Of a stretch of 64,000 nucleotides of DNA, positions 38,591 to 50,081 are shown one piece after another; position 1 is the first letter of the stretch, and every line of letters starts with the position of its first letter. Made by a program: the position numbers and the translations under genes. The DNA is from Warburgia ugandensis (lineage: Eukaryota > Streptophyta > Magnoliopsida > Canellales > Canellaceae). The stretch spans positions 19,257,945 through 19,321,944 of the forward strand of contig CP141132.1 of assembly GCA_035236585.1 (NCBI GenBank), read 5' to 3'. The notes under the pieces are model-generated. The model was given only the letters and a program-made list of their open reading frames with translations, ran no database searches and was not told the origin of the DNA.

Positions 38591-38992
38591 TTTGGTATCC
38601 CAAAAATAAATCTTTTGAACTTGTTGGATACTCTAATGTAGATTATGCCAATAGTAAAATTGATAATAATAATAATAATATATATATATATATATATATA
38701 AAGTACTAATGGGCGAGGCCAAATATGTTGCTTTAGGTAATTGTTGTGCTCAAACGTTATATATGAAACAACAATGACTAGATTTTAAACTTGAATATGA
38801 CAAAGTACCTTTAAAATGTGATAATACAAGTGTTATAAACTTGTCCAAAAATTCTATACAACATTCTAGAACAAAACATATTGAAATTAGACATCATTTT
38901 ATTCTAGATCATATATCTAAAGGGGGTCTCAATATTGAATTTATTGATTCAAATCATCAATGGGCTGACATTTTTACAAAACCTTTATCCTA
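38591..38992 (+). pseudogene. copia RNase H with a microsatellite in place of its middle
   Basis: The RNase H start reads ELVGYSNVDYANSKID, then (AAT)n and (AT)n at about 38,660-38,700. After it the frame resumes with AKYVALGNCCAQ and, downstream, NTSVINLSKN, KHIEIRHHFI and WADIFTKPLS at the usual end of copia pol. The central part of the domain is missing, so RNase H cannot have been active. Confidence 0.85.
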
Positions 38993-39429
38993 AAGAAAGA
39001 TTTTGCTATATTCATAGAAATCTTGGTATGTGTAGAAAAAATGAAATATAGATGTTTCTATTGAAAATTATTTGGTATCTCACATTCTTTTTAATGATTA
39101 CAAGGGGGGGGGGGTGGCATTTATTAAAAGACAAATGATTGGGGACAAATGTTGTTTTTTTTTTAAAAGATAAATGTTTTCCAAAAATATACAAAAAAAA
39201 GGTGGAAATATTATAAGATAAAGGAGGAGAAAATGTTGAAAGAAAACTGGAGAGAAAAATTGAGAAAATATTGTTTTTACTCAAAGGGGAGAAAATGTGG
39301 CTATGCCTTCAAAATAAAATTTGCTTATACTAAAAGGACAGCATAAATTTAGGGGGAGCTACGTGATTATTTTGATTATTATTTTATCTCTCACATAAAT
39401 GGTTTGTCATTTATCAAAAAGGGGGAGAT
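38993..39429 (+). other. 3' untranslated region with repeated polypurine tracts
   Basis: Non-coding, between the end of pol and the 3' LTR. Purine-rich tracts recur: AAGGGGGGGGGG near 39,102, AAAGGGGAGAAAATG near 39,286, TTAGGGGGAGCTA near 39,350, and the functional-looking AAAAGGGGGAGA directly at the LTR (39,417-39,428). Several polypurine-like tracts before the 3' LTR are described for Sireviruses. Confidence 0.75.
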
Positions 39430-41544
39430 TGTTAGTCCTAGAGGTTTCAACATTGATATTTCAAATTATTTTGATGATAATACAGCATTTATGCATTCAT
39501 ACTAACAATTATTTTTGAGTATGTGTTGAAGCAATTATTCAAATCAACACAAGACATAACAAATTTTATGAAGGATCAAAGATTGCCATAAGAAGGCTCA
39601 TGGCACAAGAAGCAAACCTCATCTATGATTAAGTCAAGAAAGGACAAAGAAAGCAAAATTGAAGACTTGAAGATTTCATTCTCAAAGTTTACTTATGAGA
39701 TCATGTGCTTGTATGCTTGAATGAATATGAATATTGACAAAGCATACACACACTCATGCATTTCATACCGACATGAAAAGTTAATTTTAAATTGAATTTT
39801 GATCCTTAATAAAAAACAATTTACATGATTTAAAATATTTTTTTATGATCAAATATTTATTAAATTATGTCACAAAATATTTTTCATGGTTCAAAATATT
39901 TACTGATGATGTAAAATCATGTCATAAATTTTTTTTATGTGCATTGGCAATTTTTTTAAAGACATGAAGCAATTATTTTTAAGGAATATTGATGATTTAA
40001 AAAATTACGTATAAAACAATTTTTTAAATCATGATACAAAATTATATGTGATCTATGTGGCATCAAAGAATAAAATAACTCAAGTAACATGAGTACAAAT
40101 ATTCTCTATAACATTCCACTCAAGCCATGCGCCATATTTTATATTCTTTGTGGGGAACATATGACACCACTATTGCATGCTTCCACTCATGTTGTTACAC
40201 ATGCCAATGCTTATCTCATGTGGGGAACATATGATACCACTAATGCATGCTTCCACTTCATATTATTGCACATGCGAGTGCTTGTCTCATGTTGGGAATA
40301 TGGTGGGGAACATATGACACCACTAATGCATGCTTCCACTTCATGTTGTTGCACATGCTAGTGCTTGTCTCATGTGGGAAACATATGACACGACTAATGC
40401 ATGCTTTCACTCTACTGAGCCTCAAATTGTATTATAATAGGAACCCTTCATCTCCTCATTTTGCATCCATTCATTGCAAGAGAAATCAAGAGAGATTTAG
40501 AGCAAAAACACTCAAGAAAAATCCTCAAGCAATGTTCTTCTTGAGTGATCAAAGAGTCATACTTTTACTACCATTTGTTGAAATTTTTAGAAGCATTAAA
40601 CTCCAAAAACTCACTTTGGCTGCTGCCCTTCTCTTGTTCAGAAAATTTCCTGGTAGCCCCACTTTTGAGTGTTCAAAGAGTGCTATTACTTATGTTCTTC
40701 ATTGCTATGCTTCCCTACCTGCTAATCACACATAAAGCTTATTTTCTATAGTTAGCAAAGCTCTCTACATTTATTTTTCTGCTTAAAACTCATTGCCTAT
40801 TTATTTTGAAGCACATCATTGCACATTCACAACTTCTCTTGGAAGCACCTCACTTTATCTTCTACATACTAGCGCTTACATTTTTGTGCATTGCTTTTCT
40901 CAAAAATAAAGAAGCGTTATATATTTCTTAAGCTTATTTTTTAACACATACTTTTACATATATCTTGCCTTCTTGAGAAATAAAATATTGAGCATACACA
41001 GTCTTGCATATACATATTGCTCATAGCACACTTTGCCAAAATCTTTATATTCTTTCTTGTGTGAAAAAACAGTGAACAATATTATAATATCTATCCTAAA
41101 AGAGGATTCATTGTACTTAACCTTCATATTCTTGTATTTGGTGTTTAAGGTCGGATCGCCACATCAAAAGGCCTTGGATGCTTGGTGTTTTAGGTTGGTT
41201 CACCGAATCAAAAGACCTTGGTTGTAAGGGGATTCTTGTCTCTTATTGTTAAAGCAAGTGAATAGAGAAAACCTCAAGGACGATTGTTAGTCCTGGAAAA
41301 CAAAGTAGAGTACGCCTTGGATATAAGGACCGAACCACTATAAATCCTTGTGTCTTTTGTTTCTATTTACTTTCTTCGCAAGCTTTATTTTTGCTTATTT
41401 TCTTTAAAAAAAAGCACATTTATTTTCCTTGAGTTAAAAAGGTGTTGAACATTGTGGATTATTGTTTTAATTTTTCAAAAAGCTCAATTCCCCCTCCGCC
41501 TCCCCCCCCCCAACTCCCTCTTAAGTTGCCTACGTGGACTTTCA
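39430..41544 (+). mobile_element. 3' LTR of the Sirevirus-like copia element
   Basis: 2,115 bp, from TGTTAGTCCTAG to GTGGACTTTCA, collinear with the 5' LTR. It has four units of the roughly 70-bp internal repeat (starts near 40,152, 40,222, 40,305 and 40,375) against three in the 5' LTR. A C-rich tract (41,497-41,511) has expanded near its 3' end. The open frames inside (40,089-40,735 and others) come from the repeat and are not genes. The two LTRs differ by many point changes, so the insertion is not recent. Confidence 0.92.
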
Positions 41545-41650
41545 AAAGTGTTATGTTTTGGAGTTGCACATGAATCTTATGCCCATGGGAAAACTAGATG
41601 ACAAAGGATGCACTACCATCTCTGAGAATATGAACCCACTTAACTGCATA
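41545..41650 (+). pseudogene. older copia fragment (right half)
   Basis: After the target duplication the plus strand gives LELHMNLMPMGKLDDKGC, matching the copia protease-downstream block that follows the text left of 32,290. So the two halves were contiguous before the Sirevirus-like insertion. Recognisable similarity fades after about 41,640. Confidence 0.6.
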
Positions 41651-43010
41651 TGGTTACCCCTATTATTGGGACACTTAACCTCGTTGGAAAGATTGAACTG
41701 TCTTGTGATAAAGGTACTAGGCTGCACCATTGATGCTCTGGCAAAGAAATGGACCATAGTGTCCTTGAACTATTCTAGGTGCAGAGCAGAAAATAGCCCG
41801 TTCAGACGTAGTCTTTATGGTAATGTAATGGTAACTGCATCTGCTCTCCATACATACATGTCACTCTCTGTTGTCATCCCTTGCTAGGTGTTGTACAGTA
41901 ACCCATGTACATTAAACCAATTCTAAAATTTACAAGATGCCTTCTGTGGGTGGATTTGAAAGTTCACACAGTTCTTGTTACATTTGAACTGCTGCATGTT
42001 TTGGGCCCGTGTTTACTGCAACAGATGGGAACTCTCTTACCTTCTTAAAGAGTAGCCATAATATCTCCAAGGAGTGTATGATATTTCATACTTCTGTACT
42101 GCAGTACAGAGTCATGTGACAATTAAAGGTGAGAATTTACAGTTATCTACAGGATATTGGTTCTGAGCTAAATATTTGAATCAATCTTTGTCCATTGAAG
42201 GTAAAAACTATTACAACGTAACCAAAATAGTTGTTAAACTGACTATGTTTTTATGTTATTGGGTTCAACATGAAAGATTAGACCCACACAAACTCATATA
42301 CATAGATGTGCGTGTGTAAGAAATGCATGCAGGCCGAATTCCTTGGAAACAGATTGATCTTCTGATGACTCAAAGAGAAATTGAAATTCTATCGTCCTTA
42401 ACTTGTTTTATTCAGCCCTATTCTGCTTTCATGCATTCTAAACAAATGCTTGGGTTTAATCAACAAATTTATGATTGGCAATTAAGGAAACAAAAACATA
42501 CTAGCAATTTAGAACCAGAAGGCCTGACAACAATTGGAACAAGGAAGGGAAAGGACCCAAAATCAGTGGAAGCTGCATCCTGAAATTAGGTATTCATCAT
42601 CTAGCAACTATCACATTTATTCCACTGGGACATTCTTTGGTCGTCTCCTAAGAAATCTGTGGTGGTTAATCAAGAAAAGTATGTTTCGACCAACTGTCAT
42701 TATGAATTCATTGTCAAATTACTTTTTACCATCAATGTTTATATAAAACTCAAACTGCAATTTGATCACAAGGGAAAAAAGGATCAGAAGGATTTCAGAT
42801 TTTGAACAAATGATGCAATAAGGAGTAAGTTAAAGACATTTCTCTTTCAACCATACAAGAATATAAAGCCACAAAACATGAGCATGATATCTCTGTCATC
42901 AATATGACTATTGAGAATCTACTGAAAGATATCGGACAGAAAAATTTACAGTGATATTTATATGAATGAAGAAAATAGATGGGTAAAATACTGCTAGATT
43001 GCCTCTATTA
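41651..43010. other. non-coding sequence 3' of the NPH3 pseudogene
   Basis: Ordinary AT-rich sequence between the copia fragment and the last exon of the minus-strand NPH3 pseudogene. It may include its former 3' untranslated region. The frame at 42,323-42,583 (86 aa) has no recognisable domain. Confidence 0.4.
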
Positions 43011-43539
43011 TCATAGGTACCATAGACATTGAATATGTTCTATATATCGAGCTTCTATAGCTTGAACAGTTTTGCTCTCATTGCTGTTGGAAGCCCTTAG
43101 TTCATCAGCTCTTATAAAAGGGTCTAGTCGCCCAAGTTTTCTGGATACAGAGTTGATAAATTACTTATTTGGCAGTGGAGGCTTATCTGCAGATGGACTG
43201 TTTATTACAGGTCTCTCGAGGCCCCATCCACATTCCCACCATTTCTAGTTTCATATCTTCATTCTCCCTACGTAATTTTCTGAACTCATCCATAGAAGGA
43301 AGATAATTAGTGGTACAGGGAATTTTCTTTTGAGGTAGTGAAGGAGAGTCTACTCCAACAATGGATCCACTCATTGCATCTCGAAGACATTGTTGCTCAT
43401 AGTAAAGTACCTGAACAACAGTCTGGACAGGAAGCCTATCATTGTGAGCTGCATGAGTGCAGGCCTCTCGTGATAGCTCCTGGCTGTCTATCAAATTGCA
43501 AACCTTTTGCCTCTCCATATCAGTAAGAGTGGAATAGGC
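43011..43539 (-). pseudogene. NPH3 pseudogene exon 5
   Basis: The acceptor CAGAG precedes AYSTLTDMERQKVC. The open 121-codon part ends after a frame change near 43,220. In the shifted frame PSADKPPLPNK, a stop, then SVSRKLGRLDPFIRADEL can be read, which is the usual C-terminal tail of NPH3 proteins. The stop TGA is at 43,011-43,013. Exon 5 is separated from exon 4 by the Athila-like insertion. Confidence 0.85.
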
Positions 43540-43637
43540 CTCTGACATGGATCAAGAGCATAAGATCACGAATAGAAACTGATATGAATAACACCCATGT
43601 AAGACCAGGTAATGCATCAAAATAGATGCATTATTCT

Positions 43638-45398
43638 TGATTATTTTCTACAAGTGCACATTCTATTGTAGTAGAGCTTGTTCAAGTATGGTCGATCCCA
43701 CAGGGACTCGACTTAAAAAGAATGGAGTTTAAATAAAATTTAATTTATCATAAATTAATAAAAATTACAAGAATTGAATAACAATGAAGTACAAATTCAG
43801 ATCTATTGAATTAATAAAAATACAAAATTCAATAGTTGAATTATTCAGATCTTCTAAAAATCTGATGATCTAGACTAAGGAATTTGAGATTTAGATGGCT
43901 TAAATTAATTAATTAATTATTTTTTTTTTTATTTGGATCACCCATAACATTCTTTAATGTGTTATGCATCAAATCCTATTCATGGATTTTCTTAATTTTT
44001 TTAAATTAAAACACCATAACAACACCTCTTACTGCCTCTACAAGTGAGAGTGTTATTAGAAAAGCAGTAGATAGTTGAGATAGTTATGCACGGCCGCACA
44101 CGTGTGACACTTGCTAAACAGTTATCTCATCCCTATTCACAATCCAAAATTAATTCAGTTTCTGTTTACAATTCATGAACAGTTAGAATCTAAGGAGATT
44201 TTACTAACTTTTGCCATTGATTTCTTTTACTTTCTAATAGAATTTTTTAATGAAAATTGATACCTAAAACAATTTGATATCAATAAATTCAATTGTACAG
44301 TTAGATTTCAAATCAAGGTAACAAAATTTAAGATATTCAATCACAAACATAGGCTATTCACCAACCTACACAATAGTACCTTTCAAGATTAATTCATAAA
44401 ATTAAACAAAAGCAACCATTAAATTTAAAAAAATTTATATAAAACTCTATCTAACTCAAATAAAAATATAAGCAAATGATTAGATTATTCAAAAACTCGT
44501 CAAATAAGCCAAACTAAAAGCGCAAAGCTTTAACTCACTTACTATTCATGCAAACAATAGCAAGTAGCTAACTTTAATCAATTCAAGTTACAAGATTTGG
44601 AATGAAAATTGAAAATTAAACACTTGGGTCTTCTTCTCCTTAATGTCATCAATCCAATAAGCCAAATTTCAGAGATTTTTGTCAAACATCGAAGCAGGAA
44701 CCATCATGCAAAGTATCCCTATTCACTAGCCTACTCGCGCACTGCTCATCTTCTTCAACCTTCGTTGTTCTCTGAATCTTCAAGCTTTTTTCACTCCATC
44801 TTCAATTTGATATTTATAGATTATGGGAAGTCGGTTTGAATTCAATTTTTAGTAATCTCCTTCTCCATTCTATTTCCTTTTCTCCAAAGAATTCTAAATT
44901 GACTAAATTTTCTAATTTTAACTTAGTTTCCTATTAGGAAACCATTTCCTCTCTTTTCATCCTTTTTACTTTCCATTATTAAACATAAAATCCTTTAGCA
45001 AACTCAATTCTCTTATGCTCATGATTTGGACCTAATACTTGAGGATTGAACTAGAGTCCTTGCTTCTTAATTTTAATCTAGATAATCTGAATTGATCTAA
45101 GCCGTCCATTTCTAAGCTTGATCGGAGATCTAGGATGTTGATTGGCTTGATCTAACTACATAGATCTTGATCTCCCACCTACAAAATAAAGAAAATAACC
45201 TAATTAATACTATACAACATTTGATTTTACACATACTTACCTTGAATCATCATCTAACCTTAAAAATTTACCAAATTACGGTTAGATTATAAAAATTTCA
45301 AATGAAATATTTTTATATAAATTTCTAAATAATATCTTAAAAGTATATCAAAAGTCATGCTAAATGAGGGTAATTTATACAATAATCGACTCTTAACA
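43638..45398 (-). mobile_element. 3' LTR of Athila-like element II
   Basis: 1,761 bp; left end TGATTATTTTCTACAAGTGCAC, as in the 5' LTR except for small changes, right end GACTCTTAACA. It is flanked on the left by ATTCT (43,633-43,637), which pairs with ATTAT at 51,981-51,985, four of five bases. Directly right of it (interior side) lies CACTCCCTAACC, which on the minus strand is the purine-rich tract expected before a 3' LTR. Confidence 0.85.
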
Positions 45399-46415
45399 CA
45401 CTCCCTAACCAGCATTTTACTAGTTCTAAGTAAAACATGCAAAAAATCAAATTGCAAAATTGATACAAATTGTCACTTTTGTAGGCACTCACAATTGCAT
45501 TTAACATATTCAACAAACCCTTGAACCCTTTGGTAGCCCCTAGTGAACGAGTTAAGCTTCATGAAGGTTTGTAATAAATATACCTACAAATTCAAGAAGG
45601 ATAGTTCATAAATTTATCTCTAAGAATTTTCTTCATTTTAAACTCAAATTGCCACTTCAACATGTTAATAAAATTGAATGAAAAGTTCAAAACCCTACTC
45701 ATATACTAAATATATTTCATTTAAGCTCAGATCTCAAAGTGTAGTGAGTATGTATAGTCCACATATACAATAGTTCTTATATCTAAGTAAATTATAATAG
45801 TTGAAGTCCATTAGAAAATGTTTTAACCTTAATTTTCACTAATGAAATATGCTTAGAAATAAAGACTCTTAGGAAAAAGATTAAAATTATATCTCTCTTT
45901 TAAATATTTGAGTAGAATCAATAAAAACAAATTTATATCACATATACTCATGAAGAACAGGTGTTACTGATGAATTAAATTTTGATCCCTTTAGAAAGGA
46001 TAAGATGTCATTATCTTTGAACTTTTAGAAATGCTACTTTTTAAATCATATTCTTTCATATCCTCCTCAAGACTATATTCCTCTTAAAAACATTAAGTCT
46101 TCAATTAAGATAAAATATAGGCTTATGACAGGGTTATAAAAAGAAAGGATATAAACGATATTCAAAATTTCTTCAAAAATAAGTAGAGGTCTTCTTGTAA
46201 AGTTGACAATTCTATTTTACTTTGCACTAAAGTGAACATTCTTTTTTCATTTTTTCTACATTCTCCAAAAAACAAATTTCAAAATTTTTCTTTCTTTTCA
46301 ACACTCTTGAATTTCTTTAAAGAATATTTCTTTTCTTGACATTCACTTTTATACTTTTATTGCAACTAAAAAGTATATCTTCATTCATCTTTAACTTATT
46401 TTTTGAAGAAAATCG

Positions 46416-46450
<35 letters not shown>

Positions 46451-47300
46451 GCACATACACACACACACATACTATGCTGGGTTAATATGGGTAAAGGTTA
46501 ATTTGAGAAAGAAAAGAAAAGACTTATATAAAAGGCTCAAATTATAACTAGTGGTAAAAATACTTTTTGCTAGGCTTTTTATCTCTCTAGATTAATAACA
46601 AGGATGACCTAAATATTTTTCTAGGCTTCATATAACCTATCAAATTCAATGAGCATCTAGAATATTAAAGATAACACTCTAATAATTTAGGTAATTGACT
46701 AAATTTAAAAATTGGTAGGATTAGATTTAGATTAAGAACACTAAAGAAAATTGAAAACATTTATAACCTCTCAAAAAGAATGAATGGCTTTAAAACACAC
46801 TTAGGTTATAGGTCTCCACTAAATTTCTTTAAGATCTTTAAGTTAAAACTACTTATTAATATAGATTATGTATATGTAACTGTGTGTAAAAATATGATCT
46901 AAGACTTTACTTTCATTGAATACCTTTGAAAATGAGTAAAATGATGAATTAATCATGTTCAATTCCATTAATAATCTAAAGTTGGGTAGATTATACTTCA
47001 GAAAATTTCAATTCTTATCATAGTGTAGCCATTGACCTAAAAACTCTAAAAAATTTAAATTTTTAATTTTTTTTCAAAAATAGAGAAAAACCTAAGTGAA
47101 ATATTGTCCTCAATATTTAAAAAGTAGAATGATGATAATGCATTGAGAAATGACAAAATGGAAGATGTAGAAAAGGAAAGCTGTAAAAAATTATGGTACA
47201 TAATTATTACAAATGAAAATTTTTGATAATTTTTTTTTATAGATTTTGAAACTTTCTTGGGTCCCATATGAAATTATTTAAACAAGTTTCTAAAAAAGGA
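45399..47300 (-). mobile_element. Athila-like element II, 3' non-coding part
   Basis: AT-rich non-coding block between the 3' LTR and the gag-protease remnant. It is collinear with 60,330-61,700 of element III (for example GAATGAAAAGTTCAAAACCCT here against the corresponding block there). It contains an (AT)n run at about 46,419-46,447 and a (CA)n run near 46,455. No coding frame is recognised. Confidence 0.7.
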
Positions 47301-47660
47301 AAGGTGAGTGAATTTATCTTGTAATTTTGAATTTTGCATTTTATCACAGGGTAATATATCAAATATGACTCCAGGCTACTTCTTATAATTAAACACAATT
47401 GTGGGAGCTTGATGTAGCCCTTGTGGAAATAGAGCAAGGATGTCATATGGCTTAATAGGTGGGATGTTTTCCTTAACAATAAATTTATCTCTTCTTCTAG
47501 TAGGTTTCAATACTATCTCAGCCTTTTTAGAACTCAATTTCTCAATTATTTTACCAACATGAAGAATGGTAATTACCTTTATTTGTTCTATGTTTGTAAC
47601 TGAAGAATTAATCTCACATATCACATCCATATCATCAAGGTCTTTATTTGGTGGGATAGG
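47301..47660 (-). pseudogene. Athila II protease-region remnant
   Basis: The 84-aa minus frame at 47,630-47,376 has VITILHVGKIIEKLSSKKAE and ends before the LFPQGLHQAPTIVFNYKK shift. It sits where element I has its protease block. Immediately downstream comes 3' non-coding sequence, so RT, RNase H and integrase are absent from this copy. Confidence 0.6.
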
Positions 47661-48910
47661 ACATTACCCTTTTTCAATGGTCTGCAACATTTAAGACATC
47701 ATGTCCTTCAATTCAATCATGGATTGTGGTCTTGTGTAATTGGGCTTCAATTTGAGCATTTTTCTACTCCTGATTTTGCATGAATTGATTAAAGTTATCC
47801 TCTACATCTCTCTTAGGTGGAGAAAGGTAAGGTCTAGGAGCAAATAGTCCTTAATTTTGGTGATAGGATTGGTATTGGGCCTTATGTAAAACAGTAGCAT
47901 TATATCCATTTCTCCAACTGAAAGCAGGATAATTCCTCCAGTTAGAATTATGTCTCCAAAGATGGAAATGAAGGTCACTCATAAGAATGTGCTCGTTCAT
48001 GAAGCACATCTTTGAATGCAGGAATGGTGGGACATTCCTAAGTGAGGGGTATATTACTTTCACAAATATTACACACCTATTCAACCTTCTTAGAGGAAAT
48101 TTTTTCCATTTCCATAGCCTCAACTATTCAAGCTAAGGATGCTATTTTAGCATTTATATCATTTTTTTCAATCATAGCATATATTTCTCTCTTAATGGAT
48201 GTGCTGGCAGACTTGGGTTTGTCTTGGTAATCTACCTTCTTTGAAACAATTCAAGTTTGTTTAAGAAATTGCCATTGCACATCATTTCAACGAATTGTAA
48301 CTTATCAAAATTAAGTTTGTATGCAACCTGCTGGTAGTGAATGAAACCACATCTTTGCTTTTTCCTTTAGAGAAACAGTAAATAGTTTGAGTCTTATCAT
48401 ATATAATATGATGTTTTGTGTACACTAAATCATGCACACTTCATTGAATTGTTTTAAGTACAGGTAAGGTCTTTCACAGTCTAACCCATAAAATTTAGGA
48501 AATAATTGAATTATTTTCACTTTTAATTCAATTATACCAGTATTTTGAGGTAAAATTATATATGAAGATGTGTTAGTATAATTAGGCTATAAGTACTCTC
48601 TTAATGTTCTCCCACAAGGGTTTTGGTTATGCCAATTATTCTCATGTGCTCTTCATTAGTCCCATTCCCTGTTATAATTTCTTCTCATATTTTCATGTGG
48701 CAAAAAATGAGTCCTCCATGGATGAATGTTACCATTAAAGAGAGATGGATGATCATCAACATCTAAGAAAGGATTGTTCTTCCATGAAAAACCATTATCG
48801 TTGTTCATGATAAGAGGTGGTTCATCATCATTAAAAAGAGGACTGTTCCTCCATGAAAATATCATATCTATAAATGTTGGGGTGTAGATCACCCATTTGA
48901 TCAAAGTGTA
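47661..48910 (-). pseudogene. Athila II gag remnant
   Basis: Broken minus-strand frames collinear with the gag of element I. The N-terminal part (48,904-48,656) has FSWRNSPLFNDDEPPLIMNN and a repeated Trp-Arg/Lys-Asn motif, an internal imperfect duplication (FSWRNSPLF, FSWKNNPFL). 48,123-47,851 corresponds to the Pro/His-rich part of element I gag near 8,200. Confidence 0.65.
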
Positions 48911-50081
48911 TATTGTTCATTGAATGCAACTGATCATGTTATTTTTGTTTTTTTAAAGAAAACTGAACTAAATAATGCAACCTATTATCTAGAGTGATGC
49001 ACAATCAAAGGATACAATCAAACAATCCCTAATGTTAACAAGCTGAAATGTTTTGATTTTCTTGAATTTATGTGAGGGAGAAGCTTTTAAATTAACATAA
49101 TCTAACACTCCTCTCTCTCAGACTTGCCCCACCGCTTACCAGTTAGATCCTAACCTAACCAATCGTTTCACACCCTGCTCAACTAATCGTAGGTAGTATG
49201 AGTCATAAAATGTACTAACAAAGCTAATCGTTTAAATACCAGCACAGTCAGTTAAATAAGGGCCACTAGAGTGGCAATGAGTCACCTCCTTCCAAGAGGG
49301 CCCTACGAGTATGTAATGACATGTATAAGTCTCTTTTAATTAATTTTAAATTAATTACTAAGGTATGGTTACAGCTTGTGGTGCTTATTTTAGGTGAGTC
49401 AAGAGGTAGTGATAAAAATTGCCCTTGATCTTGTGGTATCGAGTGCCCTTACTAATTAATTTTTACACTTCGTAACAGTTCAATCAATATATAAATCACC
49501 TTCAAGCAATAAAAATGCACTAACATATAATTAAAAATAATAAACTAATACAAAACCCTAAAATGCAACAATTATCAAGTATACTATCTATATGCAATTA
49601 CATTACTAACTAATGCAAAGTTATTCTAAATATGACAAATCCTTATCTAGGAATTTTAAAGAGTTAAGACTGCTCACAGTGGGGCCCTGGATAAGATCAT
49701 CACATACGAAGAGACCATTTACATTCCACCTTTACTTCCAGGTTACTATAGTCTACCCTTGACTTATACTATTATAGCCTATTTTAAATGAATTGTGATT
49801 AATAAAAAATACAATGCATCTTCACTATAATTCACTCAAAATAAAAATTTGGCTATTCTAATTGAAATCCTCTCTAAATTCCTCCTTTTCCAATTTTCTA
49901 CAAAATAAAAATAGCAATAAGTACCAAATTTAGAAAATAAAGTGATTACGAAGTAAGAAAAATTAAAAAGTGCACCTAAAAATACCTAAAATGATAAAAC
50001 AATGCAATTTCTAAAATTTTTATTTATTAAATTTTATAAAAACTCTATTGCAGGTCCTCAACAACAGAGCCAAAAATTTAT
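48911..50081 (-). mobile_element. Athila II leader with degenerate primer-binding site
   Basis: Collinear with 9,430-10,556 of element I. Next to the LTR the minus strand reads TTTTTGGCTCTGTTGTTGAG, similar to the tRNA-Asp-type primer site of Athila elements with C-to-T and G-to-A changes. Confidence 0.65.

Noticed and set aside
40089..40735. Frames of 90 and 162 aa with repeated Cys/His text
   Set aside because: They run through the tandem repeat and promoter region of the copia 3' LTR. The 5' LTR has no matching frame, so they are chance openings.
41534..41887. 117-aa frame as a gene
   Set aside because: Its first 20 residues or so are copia pol debris after the LTR and the rest matches nothing; it spans an insertion junction, so the frame is accidental.
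42323..42583. 86-aa plus-strand frame downstream of the NPH3 pseudogene
   Set aside because: No recognisable domain, antisense to the likely 3' region, and no splice or codon signal beyond chance.
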